Shown in pieces: positions 1 to 12,309 of a stretch of DNA of 55,090 bases (its first letter is position 1; each line of letters starts with the position of its first letter). The notes under the pieces are model-generated. The model had not been told where the DNA came from and did no database searches. It was given only the letters and a program-made list of their open reading frames with translations. The stretch is from assembly GCA_005223375.1 (NCBI GenBank), contig RXOD01003820.1:1-55090 (forward strand), read 5' to 3'. The translations under genes were made by a program, and so were the position numbers. This stretch comes from Amoebophrya sp. AT5.2 (taxonomy: Eukaryota; Sar; Dinophyceae; Syndiniales; Amoebophryaceae).

Positions 1-2745
1 TGAATATTATTTGGCAATATCCGATAGTACGAGTACTTCTTACCTTGATCCTGCCCAACGCCCAAGGAAGTGGTCGGCCACGACCACGACGACGTGTACG
101 TGAGGGAGCCTGACAAAATAAGGCAACGGCAACCTCTGATAGTGATACCTTACCGAAACTAAGAATGGTGAAGAAGTAATCTAATACCCGCAAGTGGAGA
201 GAAGGCCTCCCCGGGGGGAGCCTGATGGTATGGGAATGCGCAGATCATGCGCCATCCCATTCAGTTTCGGCGCCCCATTGTCGGCGGTGGCTCCCCTCGA
301 CGAAAGGGGCAGTCGCACCTACCCCGGATATGCGCCGCCTCTTCTTTTTTCCGGGCCTCCGCGTTCGAACGGAACTCGAAGCGTTGACGGCGATGAGTGA
401 ATTCCTTGCGTCTGCTGTTTCTTTGTGTGTTTGTTCCCCGGAGCTGCTCGCAGCCGGCACAGCGACTGCCCTCCAGACAGATGTCGAATCCGAAAGTAGA
501 AATGGTAGAGCTAGTTGTACTAGAAACAAAATGAATCAGTCAATCTCAGAAGATGTTTCTTGTTCTTTCTGTGCGTTGTAGTGCTCCTAGCTATCAACCC
601 CTGCCTGAATACCTGGATCACTGACTGTCAAAAACGGGGTAGCTAAGGCTAAACGACGAGCGCGCCTCTTGCCGGTCGCCCCTATTCAACATCGGTTTCT
701 TCTTCTTCTACTTCTAAACCAAAAATATAGCTCGTCCTCTACTAATTTGTTGGTTTAAATGGGGATGAGATCAGAATAGGTGTACTTACAGCGAACGCGA
801 AGATGGAAAAGTATTCAAGTTCTTTTTCTATTGTATTGTAATTTCTTTCCAGTTCGTTGTCATAAAAGTATTTTTACTACGGCCAGGTAGATAATTGCGG
901 TGCGCACGCAACTTACGGATCCTGCGCCACCAATGAAACTCGATCCCTCCCCGGTGAGGGCAACACGGTCTAGATCTACTTCTACGACTACCTCGGATCG
1001 GTCAACAAGGGCAACTTCTTCTACCAAGTTGGTTGACGAGACGAAAAAACGATCAGTTCGCTGTTCTTGGCGTGGTATTCTGTGGGGCTATAGGCGGCGG
1101 GTGTGAAGAAAAAATGAATGCCTGTTCTCTACAACAAGATGTGTTGATCGATGTATTCTGTCTCATGCGACGTCGGTATTTATTACCTTCTTAGCTGCTC
1201 AATTCATTGTATAACGAAACAAACGCATGCGGCTGGCGCACGCAAAGGAGCCCAAGTTGTAGACGCAATTCATCTAGTTTTCTTTGCGATCCTTTTCTTC
1301 GTTTGTCCGAAGGCCGACGCACTCAGCACTACCTAATGAGACTGGCCTGCTGTTGGTCCGATGATCGAGCAGCTTCGATAGTGTATGAGAAGGGAAAAAT
1401 TTCGTAAGTGGTAGTCACGACAACCAGATCGATCGTGCATTGGGCACTTTGAAGAATTGCGTGATTCACTGACTTCGAAGATTCGGATTGGTGCTCAGTA
1501 GCGGACAAGAACCAGGAGCGACGAGAAGATAGATCCAGGAGTCTGAGTCACAAACAAGGGAACGTATCTCCATTAAAAATTTCACGCAGGAAGATTCTGA
1601 AAGAAAGTCTGATCGGTTAGTCAGGCTTGGACGCGAACCCGGTAATCTTTATCTTTGTCGCGGCTCAGCGACATTAGTCGCGCTCGCGCTGTGCCGTCCG
1701 CAAAAAATGATCGATTGCCCTTTCTCTGATTACCCTGGAAAATAAATGTGTTCTTGCGAAATCTACACGGCATCCTCTGAGCAGCATACGAGTCATCTCG
1801 CACACCACCAGGCAGTCTCTTTCGCACGCGAGTGCTCCGTTTTTGCCGAATCTATAGTAAGTGTGGTTCTGGAGCATCGTCTCCAGGGGATGTAGTTGGA
1901 AATGCAATCAGGGTCGACCTACACCTATTTTTTTGTAGAAGCCTTCTTCATGATAGAGAGAGTCGCGCTTCGGCCAAATCGTAATGGTACAAAATTCGAT
2001 CATTCTCAATCAAACCCGCATCATAATGAAATCCTCCCCCGCCTCCTCAAGAAAAAGCGACGGCAGGAGATCAATCGAGGCGACAATCTTGAAGATCGTA
2101 GGTACAGAATTTAGAGCTGTTCAATGGTATGTCGTGGCGTGAGAACGCTGCAGACCGCGACGCCTGCGATGACGGCAACAAACCTGCAACCACTCACCCA
2201 CGGTCACGAAAAGGCTTCTCTGTAGTTGTTCGGCTCGTGATTGTTCCTTAAGTCCTGCTCTTTAAGGTAACTCTACGGATATTTCTTTCGAAAGTAGCTG
2301 CGTGCGCGTAATGCAAGGAAGTGCAACATGGATGCAAAATTCAATAAGCAATTTCATTTCGTCTCATTTCAGAGCTCTTGGGCTTGGCTGGTGCATTCGA
2401 TAAGAATAATGAAGATAAGTGGAAGTACAAGTAGATAACATGGAAGAGAAAAAGTACAACATTGAATTTGAACGTTCTTACCACGTGTGCAACAAGTGAG
2501 AGCGACAATTATCAGAAAAAATTGTACAAGTAAAAGCGTTTTCCTGGCCCTCCCTAGCTCTGTACATCCACAGACATGGCCAAAGCGGCCGCTCACCATT
2601 CTAGTGCATCTACAGCACGGCTCTTGGAGCGCACTCTCATGCTCATCCCTTTCTGCCGCCGGTGAGTAATAGTACATGAAAAACTGCATAATACTAAATT
2701 GAATCTACGTACCCGGGGAACCCAAAACGACTCTGTTGGCCGCCC
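1..2745. other. Gap at left edge, no secure gene
   Basis: No long open frame and no recognisable protein family was found here on either strand. The stretch from about 195 to 530 is more GC-rich than its surroundings and holds a minus-strand open frame of 94 codons (245-529), rich in Ser, Arg and Lys, that could be an exon of a neighbouring gene; no splice partner could be found. The remainder is AT-richer, with stops in all frames, and probably holds the 3' untranslated region of the cathepsin C gene near its right end. Confidence 0.5.
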
Positions 2746-5700
2746 TTATCGGATGCCCTCGCGATCCACGATCGCCGTGTCACTGTGCGCGGCCTCCAGC
2801 CCGTCGCTGTTTACCGCGCCAATGCCGGCGTTCTTTTCGATGAACCGATTGACATTCTTCTCGCCTCCGAGGCGAGCAATCTCGCCCTCGTCCACCATGT
2901 CCGCCACGGTGGACATACTCTCCAACAGCCACGGGTTTCCACCACGCGGCCCGACCCGGAGGTAGCCGTTCTCACCATAGCTGTCGCCCCACGAGTTCTG
3001 GAGAATCCAGTAGGGATAGCCGCCCCAGCGGCACTCCGTGTCGTGTCCCTCGCAAGCCGCTTGCGTTTTGAACTTCTCGCAGAAGTGGCGCCCGTCGTTC
3101 TGCCCGCCACGGTAGTAGCACGAAACCTCCTGGTCGTCGACACCCCATCTGTTTGGTGATTTTTGTTGGTGATCATGGACCAACGTATCCGCTACTGGAA
3201 AAGTGCACGAGGAGGCGGTGCAAAAAGAAAAGACATTAAAACGTAAAAAAAATCATGGAAATTCTGCTGCAAATCGATCGAAGTAGTACCCGACAGTGAG
3301 CAGTGCGTGATCGAGTTTCCGGAACGTGAAGCATGTGGTTTTCTTGCAGTTTTTGTCGTTCTCTGGCGGGTACAGCCGCATCAGTTCGCCGTCCTTCGTC
3401 TCCATCTCCGGAACCTCGTGCAGGATTCCGCCCTTGTAGTACTGGAACCGCGAGTAGTCGTTGCCGCGCGGCTCCATCGCCGCCGTAATTGGGCCCCCCT
3501 TGAAGATTTCTTCACGCATCAGCCGCTCGCACATGTTGTGGTGGCCGCAGCGCCCCAACGCAGACCCGATGTACCGCCAATTGGCAATGCGGAAATGCGC
3601 GCGGTCCGCACACTCATGTGTCTCCTGCATGTCCTTGTGCGACCGGATCTTCTGGCACTTCTCCGCGCCCGACCCAGACAGAGCGTTCCAGCAGGATTTC
3701 GTGACCAAATCGTGTTGCGAGCCCCACATGTGCGACAACCACGGGTAGCCGCCGTCGCAGCCCTCGTTGAGCCAGTTGCAGACGGTCTGCTGATCGAGGG
3801 AAATGAACTCCTCGGCCTTCCCGGAGTCACCGGCCCACTTTTCGCGGAGCTCGGGGTACTTGAACAGAAGACGGGTGGAGTACATGTTGGACGCCGCAGC
3901 GGCGTAGCAGTTTCCGCATGACCCTTGTTCCATCGCGGGAATGGTGAAATCCTTGTACTCCTTTCCGTTGATTGTCACGACCAGTTTCCGGTAATCGAAG
4001 TACTTCTCGGTGTCGCGCCAGTCGTTGTACTGCACCGGTGTGCGGGACCCGTCGTCATTCTGGATCTCGAACGTACGTCCGTCGCTGTAGAACCGCAGCA
4101 TCTCGCCCGCACGCGGTCCCCAGATTTCGCCCACCTCGTCCGCAGTCAGCTGCGAAGGATCCACGTTCGCCTGACGTGCGATCTCCGGAAGTTCGTCGTG
4201 CTGCTCCGCGGGCCCGAGGTTCTGGCCGGTGGAAAAACCGTACAAACCCGCGACTGGGTCGACCGCGTTTTTGCGGCGAGCCTCGTTCGCCTCGATCAGT
4301 TTTTCGACATCGGAGTGTTCGTGCAGCTCGATCCCCAGCGCCTTGCTGCGTTGCTGCAAAAACTTGTCCAGCTCGTTCTTGTCCATGATCTCGAAACGTA
4401 CCTTGTGCTGTGCCTTCTTCAGCAAAGCGTGTTGGTCCACCAGTTCCTGGTGGTGCTCCCGGATCGTCATCCGCATCTTCGCCTCCTCCGCGATCAGCTC
4501 ATCGAGCTCCTTCTGACGTTCCTGGATCGACGTCGTGCCCGACTTGGCGAGCTGCTCCTGGGCGAGCTGGTGCTCCACATCGGGGGTGGTGGAGCGAATC
4601 ACGCTGAGCTGTTTGTTCAGCATCTTCGCCTGCTCGTCGATCTCGCCCAGCTGCTGGTGGACGATTTCGCTGGACGACGGGTGGCTCTTCGTGGAAGCGG
4701 TGCTTTTCGACAGACCGAGCAGCTCCGAAGGACCGTTAGTGAGGAAGGCCATGGTGTAGCAGCCAGCAAGGAGCGCAGCGCCGACGGTGATGAGAACGCG
4801 GGCTCTGGCACGGTCGGAAGAAAACGAAGCCCAGAAGCCAGCGGAAGCTTCCTTTTGAACGACCTTGGAAATGCCCTTGCTGCTAGGCATAGCAAGCACG
4901 ACGTCGCGATCGAGCTTCTTCTCGGGCTTCAAAAGTTGGGTCTTGACTGTGGGCCTGTCCTCGTCGTCGCTCTGTTTTTTGAGATAGCATTTCATTGATC
5001 GAACTAGACACGCATCACAACCCGAGATGAAAGAAGAAACTTTCCTACAAAAAGAAGAGAGAATGGGACTGCATGTATACCTTCGCGGGCTCTTCGTCCG
5101 ATTCCTCCGTGGTCGTCTGCTCGTATTGCGCTACCGATTTCAACTGCCTGTTGTCCTCCCCAGCTCCACGACCCGCATCGTTCGCGTTGCGGCCATCACT
5201 CCGACTCGACTCCTGCACATCCCACAGCTTGTAGGAGCCCCAGAAAATGAACACCCACGCGAAGATGAACATCAAAAAGGGCGCCGCGACCCGCAACACT
5301 GCCACCGAGTACCCACACCAGTTCGAGGACTCGAGCGTGTACGCCTTCGGATCGTCGCCGGCCGACACGCGCTCGACCAGCCATCGCGGGGCGAGGTAGT
5401 TCAACCAGCCATTCCCGGCAGCCTTGTGCTCTGTCGTTTCCTTCGCGCGCTTGTTTGTCTCCGGGCTGTTCTGCACCTGCTTCGCTTCGATCACGAGGTC
5501 CTTGCGGACCAGGAGGTCGTTCATCGTCGACTTCGAGTCGACCTGGTGTTCGAGCCTTGTCGTGTCCACCGACAAGTTCGCGGCCTCGTCCCGTGACTTC
5601 TTCAGATCGTTGATTTGGCTCTGCACCTGCAGCTCCCGTCGCCGGCGCTCCACCGCGGCGGCATCGCGGCGTGCATCCTCCGCGCGCTCCGCTGCTTTGC

Positions 5701-6992
5701 GCTCGGCAGACCCGGCCGGCAGAGACTTAATCTTCTGCAGACTTTCCTTCGCCAGATTGATCTGCTCTTTGTCCCAGAGCAGCACTGCCGCATTCGAGTC
5801 CTTCCGCAAACCCTCAACGATATTGTTGTGACGCTGGACGAGGCCATCGAGCTTGATCTTCTGTTGCTTCAGCTGTTCCTTGAGCTCCTGCTCCTTCTTT
5901 GTCATCGCCTCGACTTCGGGGTTCACCAGCTCCGGCTGGGCAGGGGTGGTGAGCGCGGGGTGAAACCTCTTTCGCGCGACGAAGTTGTTCGGAATACCAC
6001 CCGTGCGGCGACCATAGTAGCACATCGACTTGCCGGCGGGCGCAGTGACGGACTTCTCACCCAGACCGTAAGGCGAGAGAACAGACCAGTGCCCAACAAG
6101 GGTCCAACCTGTTCGAGTGGGAGTGAAGAAGATCGATTATCGTGCATGTGGAAATTGTTGATACTGCTTTCTCGACGATGACGATGGATGGTAGTAGAAA
6201 ATCCGCTGCGATGCATAAATATCAAAGTCAAGCATAAACATCAGAGTCACGGCTGTTAGTACCGCAATGCGAAATCTGCTTGTTCTTGTCCATATCGTTT
6301 CCGAACGCGTCCACTCCCGGCTCCAGCACGTATTTGGAGGGGGCGTACATCGTGTGTATTTCCGCGTTCGAGCTGCTCTGCATCGTCATGGAAAAACCTT
6401 GGTTGTACACCATGGTCCACTGCCCGAGCTGCTTGTCGCTGAATTTCCACTTGTCCCTTTGCTCCTGGGACAAAGGTTGGCCATGCATGTCCTTGAAAGC
6501 CTCGGGCTGGATGTGCCAGTCCGTCATCACAGCAGACATAACCGCGAAAGGTACAAACTTGTCCGTGAGAAACGTTTTATGGATCGCACGCTTAGTCGAT
6601 GGACCTGCGTGAGTTTTTTCGTGGGTTTCATCGAAAAGTTTTCACCATGCCGGAACGAACGGTAGCACAGCGCGGCTTTAATGAGTCACTGGGGAATTGC
6701 GGGCTTGGAACCATGCCTGCGTACGTAAGCGGTTTCGATATACTTTACTTACACAGTAATAAGTAATTATTCAGTGTAAGTATAGGATACAAAAATGAAA
6801 ATCAAAAGTACCAGGCGTGATTTCATTGTGGCCGCCCGGCTTGTTCGGTGACTGCCAGCCGCACGTCTCTCCATCAAAGATACCGAAGGTGAAGTCCCAG
6901 GCTCCGATAATCTCACTATGATAGCAAGCGATCGGCAGATCTGCCGCAACCCGTTGGGCCAGCAGGAGAATGGACCCAGCCAAGCGCAGCAT
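2746..6992 (-). CDS. CTSC: Cathepsin C (dipeptidyl peptidase I) with two inserted membrane segments, 5 exons
   Basis: Papain-family (C1) exopeptidase that removes N-terminal dipeptides in the secretory or lysosomal lumen. Exons: 6992-6812, 6604-6263, 6108-5081, 4971-3290, 3148-2746; introns are GT-AG, the phases agree and the sum is 1211 residues. A signal peptide (MLRLAGSILLLAQRVAA) is followed by DLPIAC, matching the Asp1 start of the mature exclusion domain. Exclusion-domain landmarks are YNQGF in exon 2 and GWTLVGHW across the exon 2/3 join. The catalytic Cys is in QGSCGNCYA (about residue 870), His in LDHALLTVGWG (about 1070) and Asn in QNSWG (about 1129). Between the two domains lie about 700 residues, far more than in animal enzymes: charged coiled-coil segments and two hydrophobic helices (about 445-465 and 575-597). 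Family assignment is firm; membrane topology is inferred. Confidence 0.93.
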
Positions 6993-7343
6993 TGTTGAAA
7001 TACAAGGGGGAAAGATTGATAGCACTCACAACAAAAAATGTAATAACAATTTCCCGTAGCTAGCGGACCATCAAATGGGGGATTCAAATGAGAGTCGTCC
7101 AACTCCAATTTCGAAAAGGCTTCGGGATTGTGAATGCCGCTCGCCTAGATTTTGGGGAATATCTCAGTCTAGACACAACGAATAGTACTCCCGGAATAAC
7201 AATTCGTGCGGGGCCACAAAATCCACGAAACTGAAATTGAGATGAATTTTTATGACGGGAACATCACGGCGCGAGATCGATGAAGAGGGGGACTACGATC
7301 ATACGGCGAACGAAAGAATGCCCCGTGCCATGGAACGGACGCC

Positions 7344-7344
<1 letters not shown>

Positions 7345-7382
<38 letters not shown>
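7345..7382. repeat. (GA)n microsatellite
   Basis: An almost perfect run of 19 GA dinucleotides. On the minus strand, the coding direction, it is a pyrimidine (CT)n tract upstream of the cathepsin C start. A similar run lies at 40093-40121. Confidence 0.97.
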
Positions 7383-7386
<4 letters not shown>

Positions 7387-7686
7387 CGCAGAGTGATTCC
7401 GACCGTACCAATAAAGTGCCACCCGACGGATCAATGACGGTGCCGAAACGAAGTACCACGAAAAGATTGCAAGCACGATCCCGACGAAAAGTACGACCGA
7501 GGTTTGGCTTTGGAACTTATATGTTAGCCCGAAATTTTCTTTTACTTGTACTATCCGACGAAAGTATTGTCAGTCCTCAATTCGAGCTCGTGCAAAGACA
7601 ACAACCAACCGCGTACTTATCTTAGTCACCGACAGTATTGCAACAAATGAGTTTGACAACGAGTCGTGCTTTACGAGATGCGAGAG

Positions 7687-7892
7687 ACACGGCGTAGGCC
7701 GGTGATTTTCTCAGCCAGCCAGTGGGTCGGACGATCTTCCTAAGTCTCCCGGTGATGATGATTAATCTCGTGGCGACATGATCCGACCAGCGCGATGCGG
7801 ATCATGTCGCCAGTAAACTCCTCACCAGGAGACTCAGGAAGATCGTCCGACCCACTGTTTGCTGAAAACATCGCCGGCCTACACACGGCACC
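7687..7892. repeat. Long imperfect inverted repeat (foldback)
   Basis: The left arm 7687-7785 and right arm 7798-7892 are reverse complements over about 95 bases, with roughly 85 percent identity by eye and a 12-base loop. The longest perfect blocks are AGTGGGTCGGACGATCTTCC (7721-7740) with its partner at 7836-7855, and GGCGACATGATCCG (7772-7785) with 7798-7811. Transcribed in either direction it would form a long hairpin. It could be a foldback mobile element, a recent inverted duplication or a hairpin-RNA locus. No flanking target-site duplication was identified. Confidence 0.9.
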
Positions 7893-8224
7893 ACAAAACA
7901 GCACAGCAGCCTCTGTTCGGTTTATTGTCTGGAGCTCGACTCCTCTCGTGGTTACTTCGATTGGAAAGAAAAGCCCTTGTTGGTTTTGCTGTTGGGAGAG
8001 ATTTAGCCAGAGCCAATTCATTCCCTCACAGCTATGCAGCAGAGCCTGTTCGTGCCAAGCGAATGAGTGATTCGATATTCATTGCCTTTGAGTTTCGCAG
8101 AATGTGCCTTTGTTTGGTGTCAAAACTATAAGTATGGACACCAGCTAGTATTTGTTTAGTATTCCTTCTGAACCACACGTTACCTCCAGGTGTCCGCCCC
8201 AAGAGCACCCACTCGCAGCCACAC

Positions 8225-11200
8225 TTAGAAAGTCCCACCTCCCCCCAAAAACGTATCCTCGTTGAATGTTTGACGCCGTTCCTGCTCCCGGCGGACAACT
8301 GTATCGAAGACCGACATTGGATCCGAATCGGTAGACGACTCTGCTTGCTGTGACGCCAACAGACCGGAGTGCGGCGAGAAGGCACCGAATTTAGGCGTAC
8401 TGTCCTCAACCACGATTGTGTGGTCTTCCGACGGAATGTGAACCGAATCCGGAGGACGCTCTGGACCGACGTCGTCGTACTCGTTCTGAATGCCCCGCAA
8501 TTCAAAATTCCTACGAAATTCATCCTCGTCCTCACCGTCTCGAGGAATATTAAGATTCTCGCTCCGCGATCGTTGTATCGACGATTGCACTAGTGGTTGT
8601 GGAAAGTGATTAAAAGCATGCCTGAGATCAGCTTTCCGGTCCCGGCAGTCGTGGTGGAAAATGCTTGTGTTGCGCCGGAGGCTGCCTACATCGTACCCTC
8701 CCCTTGCGTCTGTCGGAGGCGGTGGGCCCGTGCTAGACAGTGCAGATTCCGCGACGTGATCTCTTCCCTGCGACCTCTTCCCACCTCCGCCTCCGGCAAA
8801 CGGATTTCCAATCACTCCTGCATGAGTTGTTGCAGACGCTCCATAATTCGTCCCGTCCTGGTACGCCGCGGAACTGTATTGGACTAGTGCCAGCGAAGAT
8901 CCGTGATTCTGATTTCCATAATTGCTGAGTCCCCCGATTGTCCCCATGTTGCTTGTGGAGGATGAGATGGAAATCCGGCGCTGTGCGGACAACGAGTGCG
9001 TGCTTGCAAGTAGAGAATCAATGCCGCCATCCTCTTCCTCCTCGGATACCGCTTGGAGTTGGTTGTGCTGTTGTGTCCTGCCAAGCGAAGACGTTGAGCT
9101 CACCCGATCCAGCGTTCCGCTTTCGGCCGGCATTGGCCCGACGGTGCTGTTTCGGGGCAGTTTCATGGGAGCGGTTGTCACTGTAGCGATGCTGCCCACG
9201 CACGCGCTCGGCGCTGAGGCAGCGGCTACCGCTCCTACGTGATCTGAATGCGTGGTGGGCTTTGCAGTTATCGTGGCGGCAACACATTGGTGCTCGCGTT
9301 CCAGCGATTTGTGTGTGCCTTGCTTGCCGTGCAATTGCAAAGCGTCCGGAGCGGCTGCATTAGAACCGGAAGGACCTGATGTGGGATCGTTGAACATCAT
9401 CTTTAGGCTCGACCAATGAATCCTGGCGACAAAGAAAAAAAAGGTGCCACTTTTTATCACAAGTACCTGGCTCGAGGCTGAGCGGCGACGAAAGTAGGGT
9501 CTGCGTGGAGCGTCGCGGGTAGGACGTCGAGTCTTCCAGGTCTAAGTGCCGGCTCGTATCTTGTTCGAGTGAGGAATCGTCGCTGTCGTCGCCCCGTTTG
9601 CGCGCAGACGAGAAGCCTCCCAGCATCCTACCTCCCGCACGAAAATTATAGCTTCGTGCCCCACCGCCACCGCGATCCTCGCTCATCGTCTGGTGCTTGT
9701 AGTACTTCGCGCTGGTCCTACTCTTTCGACCGTAGGCTTGAATGTTGGCATTCCCTGTTCCGAGCGGCTGATGCGGATGCCGCCTCCAGGAAATATGGGG
9801 AGCATGATAGCTGTGTCGGCTGATTGCCCCACCCGAAGTAGCAGCAGTGAAGCAACTCGCGCTAGGTACTTGGCCGCCGAAAGAACTTGTCAAAGCAGTA
9901 TTTGACGACGTCCTGCTGCCATCCGCAGATCTGATGATTGGTTTTTCTTTCCGTCGTCCGTCGGGCACCCGCCCGGGCGCTGACCCCATTGCTACAACGC
10001 GCTTTTGCCGCGCAGTACTCGCAGTTCCAGGATGGTTTTTAGTACCGCCTTGGTGCACGCTGGGCAACAGGTGAGCTTTCTCGTCAATGGAATTTCTCGA
10101 CATTCCAAGCTCGTCGAGGTCACCAGGTAGAAGGTCGTGGTCATCCTCGTCCTCTTTTGGGAATAGTAATTGCTCCGCTGCCACAACTTGGAGGCGTCGC
10201 CTCTTGACGCCCGGGGCCGCAATGGCTCTCACGCTGCGGCCGTAGTAGCACCGTTCCGGAAGGTATTCTACTCCCTTCTCGACTCCTTCCCCGAATCCGC
10301 AAAATGCGTCCCCGGAAGCACAAAGATGGCAGGCCGCGAGCACCTTTTCCTCCACGCATTCGCTCTCGTACAGCAGCCACGGTACGGAAATCGCCACCGC
10401 CACGGCGTTGAAGTCGTGCAAGCGGAGGAAAACGCAGGCTGCAGAGAAGCACGCGATCGGCAGCGCGAACACGGCGGCCCGAGTCTTCTCGGAGTAGTTC
10501 TTCGTTTTCAACTCGTGAACCCAAACACAGAGCACGAGGACCAGCACAAAGACCGGTGTGGCGAAAATTTCGGTCGGAGGGTGTTCAGCTGCGTGTCCAT
10601 CCTGGATCCCTGCCGCGGGCGCGGTCCCCAAAATCCTGTTCCAATGTGGCCGTCCGCCGAAAAGGGGGGTAACGCTGGTGGGCGGCGCGAAGACGTGGAG
10701 TAGCGACAAACTTTTCGTATCGATGTCGCGACCAGCTGCCAACGTAGTGGCCGCGGTGAGCTTGGACGATCCAGGGAAGGTATGATAATGTTGGAGCAAG
10801 ATGCCCACGGCCGTCGCTATTCCTCCGAAAAGCAGCGCGGTCCCCGCCAGCGCGAAAAGAAATGCGAAACGCTCGGATTTGCCGACAGCGGCAAGCCCAG
10901 CCCCTGTCAGGAGAAGCAAAGCAAACGGAAGCGCGTCCAAGTATCCAGCCGGTGAAGCGCCAAGTCGTGTTCTCTGAGGTGACGTCGGCTGGCCGCGAGG
11001 TGTGGTAAACCTCGCATCCTGGTTTTCAGTGTTGCTCGCTGGTCTTAGGTCGCGGTCATCAGATGACTGCGTCTGCCCAACCTGCAGGAAGTCGTAGAGG
11101 CGCTTCCAGTCGCCGCCAGCAGAATTTTCTTCCCGCGAGGATTCGATCTTCCCCGATAAGTGGTCCTCCTCGTCGTGGTCCTGCGCTGGTGGTGACAGAA

Positions 11201-11339
11201 ATCCGGGGCCGGACGCGACGATCGAGGGTCCAACCGCCACCGTGTGATACACCGCGAGGTTGCTGCAGACGAAAGCCAGGTAAAAGCAAAGCAGAAAAAA
11301 GGATCCGCTGCAGAGGACCAAAGGTGCTTTAGACGTCAT
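8225..11339 (-). CDS. Six-segment membrane protein of unknown function, 2 exons
   Basis: Exons 11339-9467 and 9375-8225, joined by a 91-base GT-AG intron (donor GTACTTGTG), give 1007 residues. The first third is a membrane domain: an N-terminal hydrophobic segment (about residues 6-30), a pair of helices at about 135-185 (the second run includes FALAGTALLFGGIATAVGILL), then three more at about 255-275, 285-305 and 308-325. A Cys-rich stretch follows (motifs CHLCASGDAFC and ERCYYG near 335-370). The C-terminal two thirds are hydrophilic, rich in Ser, Gly, Arg and His, and probably disordered and cytosolic. I do not recognise the family. The ATG at 11339 directly precedes the hydrophobic segment, which supports this start. 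The stop at 8225 follows a Gly-run ending in TF. Confidence 0.72.
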
Positions 11340-12309
11340 TCGAGCGGACTACGGTGCGAAAATTTTATTTAGAGTTACAATCTGACGTAATCAGATAAAG
11401 GAGAGGGTTGTAGAAGATGTAGAAGTAAGTAATAGGCAAAAAGATGAAAATGCGACGGTTAGCAGTAGTTCGATGGAATGAAGAATTGATACGTTTCTAC
11501 AGACAACAGAAGGGTGAAACTAGCGAACGCAGCGCTGGACCCGCTGCGTTGAGGACTTCCTTTTCTATGTTCCTGACGTGATGATATCGTCTGCCGTGCG
11601 TTTTTGGGATGATCATGATTGCCATGGCATTCTTGAAAGAAGAAGATTGCCTCCAGTCTACGAATCACGCGCGCCTGTGATAACGGCTCCCGTCCTTCAC
11701 ATATCACAATGACTGTCTGGCGACATCGACAAAAAACGACTTCGCGAAGACGGCGGAGGGCTGATGCTGAGCTCCAGTTGCTACCTGCCGCTGCAGTCCC
11801 TGCTCACTTTCTTACATTTGGTCGTCAGTCAAATCTTCTCTTGTTTAAGAAACGCAGTTCGCGCACATGTTCAAAAACGTAATACCGGGGTCTCGAAATT
11901 GGTCAACAGCGTCCGAGGGACTCATTCTTGCTTGTACTGTAATCTGCTTCATCTTGAAGGGTTGTGCGCTGAAATCTCTCTGTTGAGCGATACTTCTTAA
12001 TTCTAGTTGCGCGTTCGTATACTTAGCGAAAAGTGAGACAGATGGCGCCCCCTCTGCCTGTCCTCGAGCTAAGCATTTTCTGTGAGATATAATTCGGTGC
12101 GTTGCTCGAAGGTATGGAGGGACCTTTCTCCCCGTCTCATCTCCTCTACACTGCCGTGGTGGTTCTTTTACCCACGAGTCGCTCCGTCCCTTTCGCCATA
12201 CCTCTTTGCTGAACGCTACCATAGAGCGTCTCACGTTTCTCCGCCGCCTATTGTGTGATTCAGAAGAAAGTTATTGAGTGATGCCCTTGTTCGTCTGGCG
12301 CCCATGACG
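11340..12309. other. Gap, nothing recognisable
   Basis: Only short frames with no family resemblance occur here, the largest being 129 codons on the minus strand at 11845-12234. Most of the stretch is presumably the upstream region of the membrane protein gene that starts at 11339. Confidence 0.5.

Larger units (their letters stand above)
6993..8224. other. Gap between membrane protein and cathepsin C genes
   Basis: No gene is supported. It holds a 38-base GA run, read as CT on the gene strand, about 350 bases before the cathepsin start, and a long inverted repeat. Overlapping short open frames on both strands around 7740-8130 follow from the foldback and match no family. The part next to 8224 is likely the 3' untranslated region of the six-segment membrane protein. 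Confidence 0.6.

Noticed and set aside
3925..4998. Plus-strand open frame of 357 codons
   Set aside because: It is antisense to the cathepsin C exon, whose minus frame has clear family motifs; the Leu/Arg/Val-rich composition is typical of an opposite-strand shadow.
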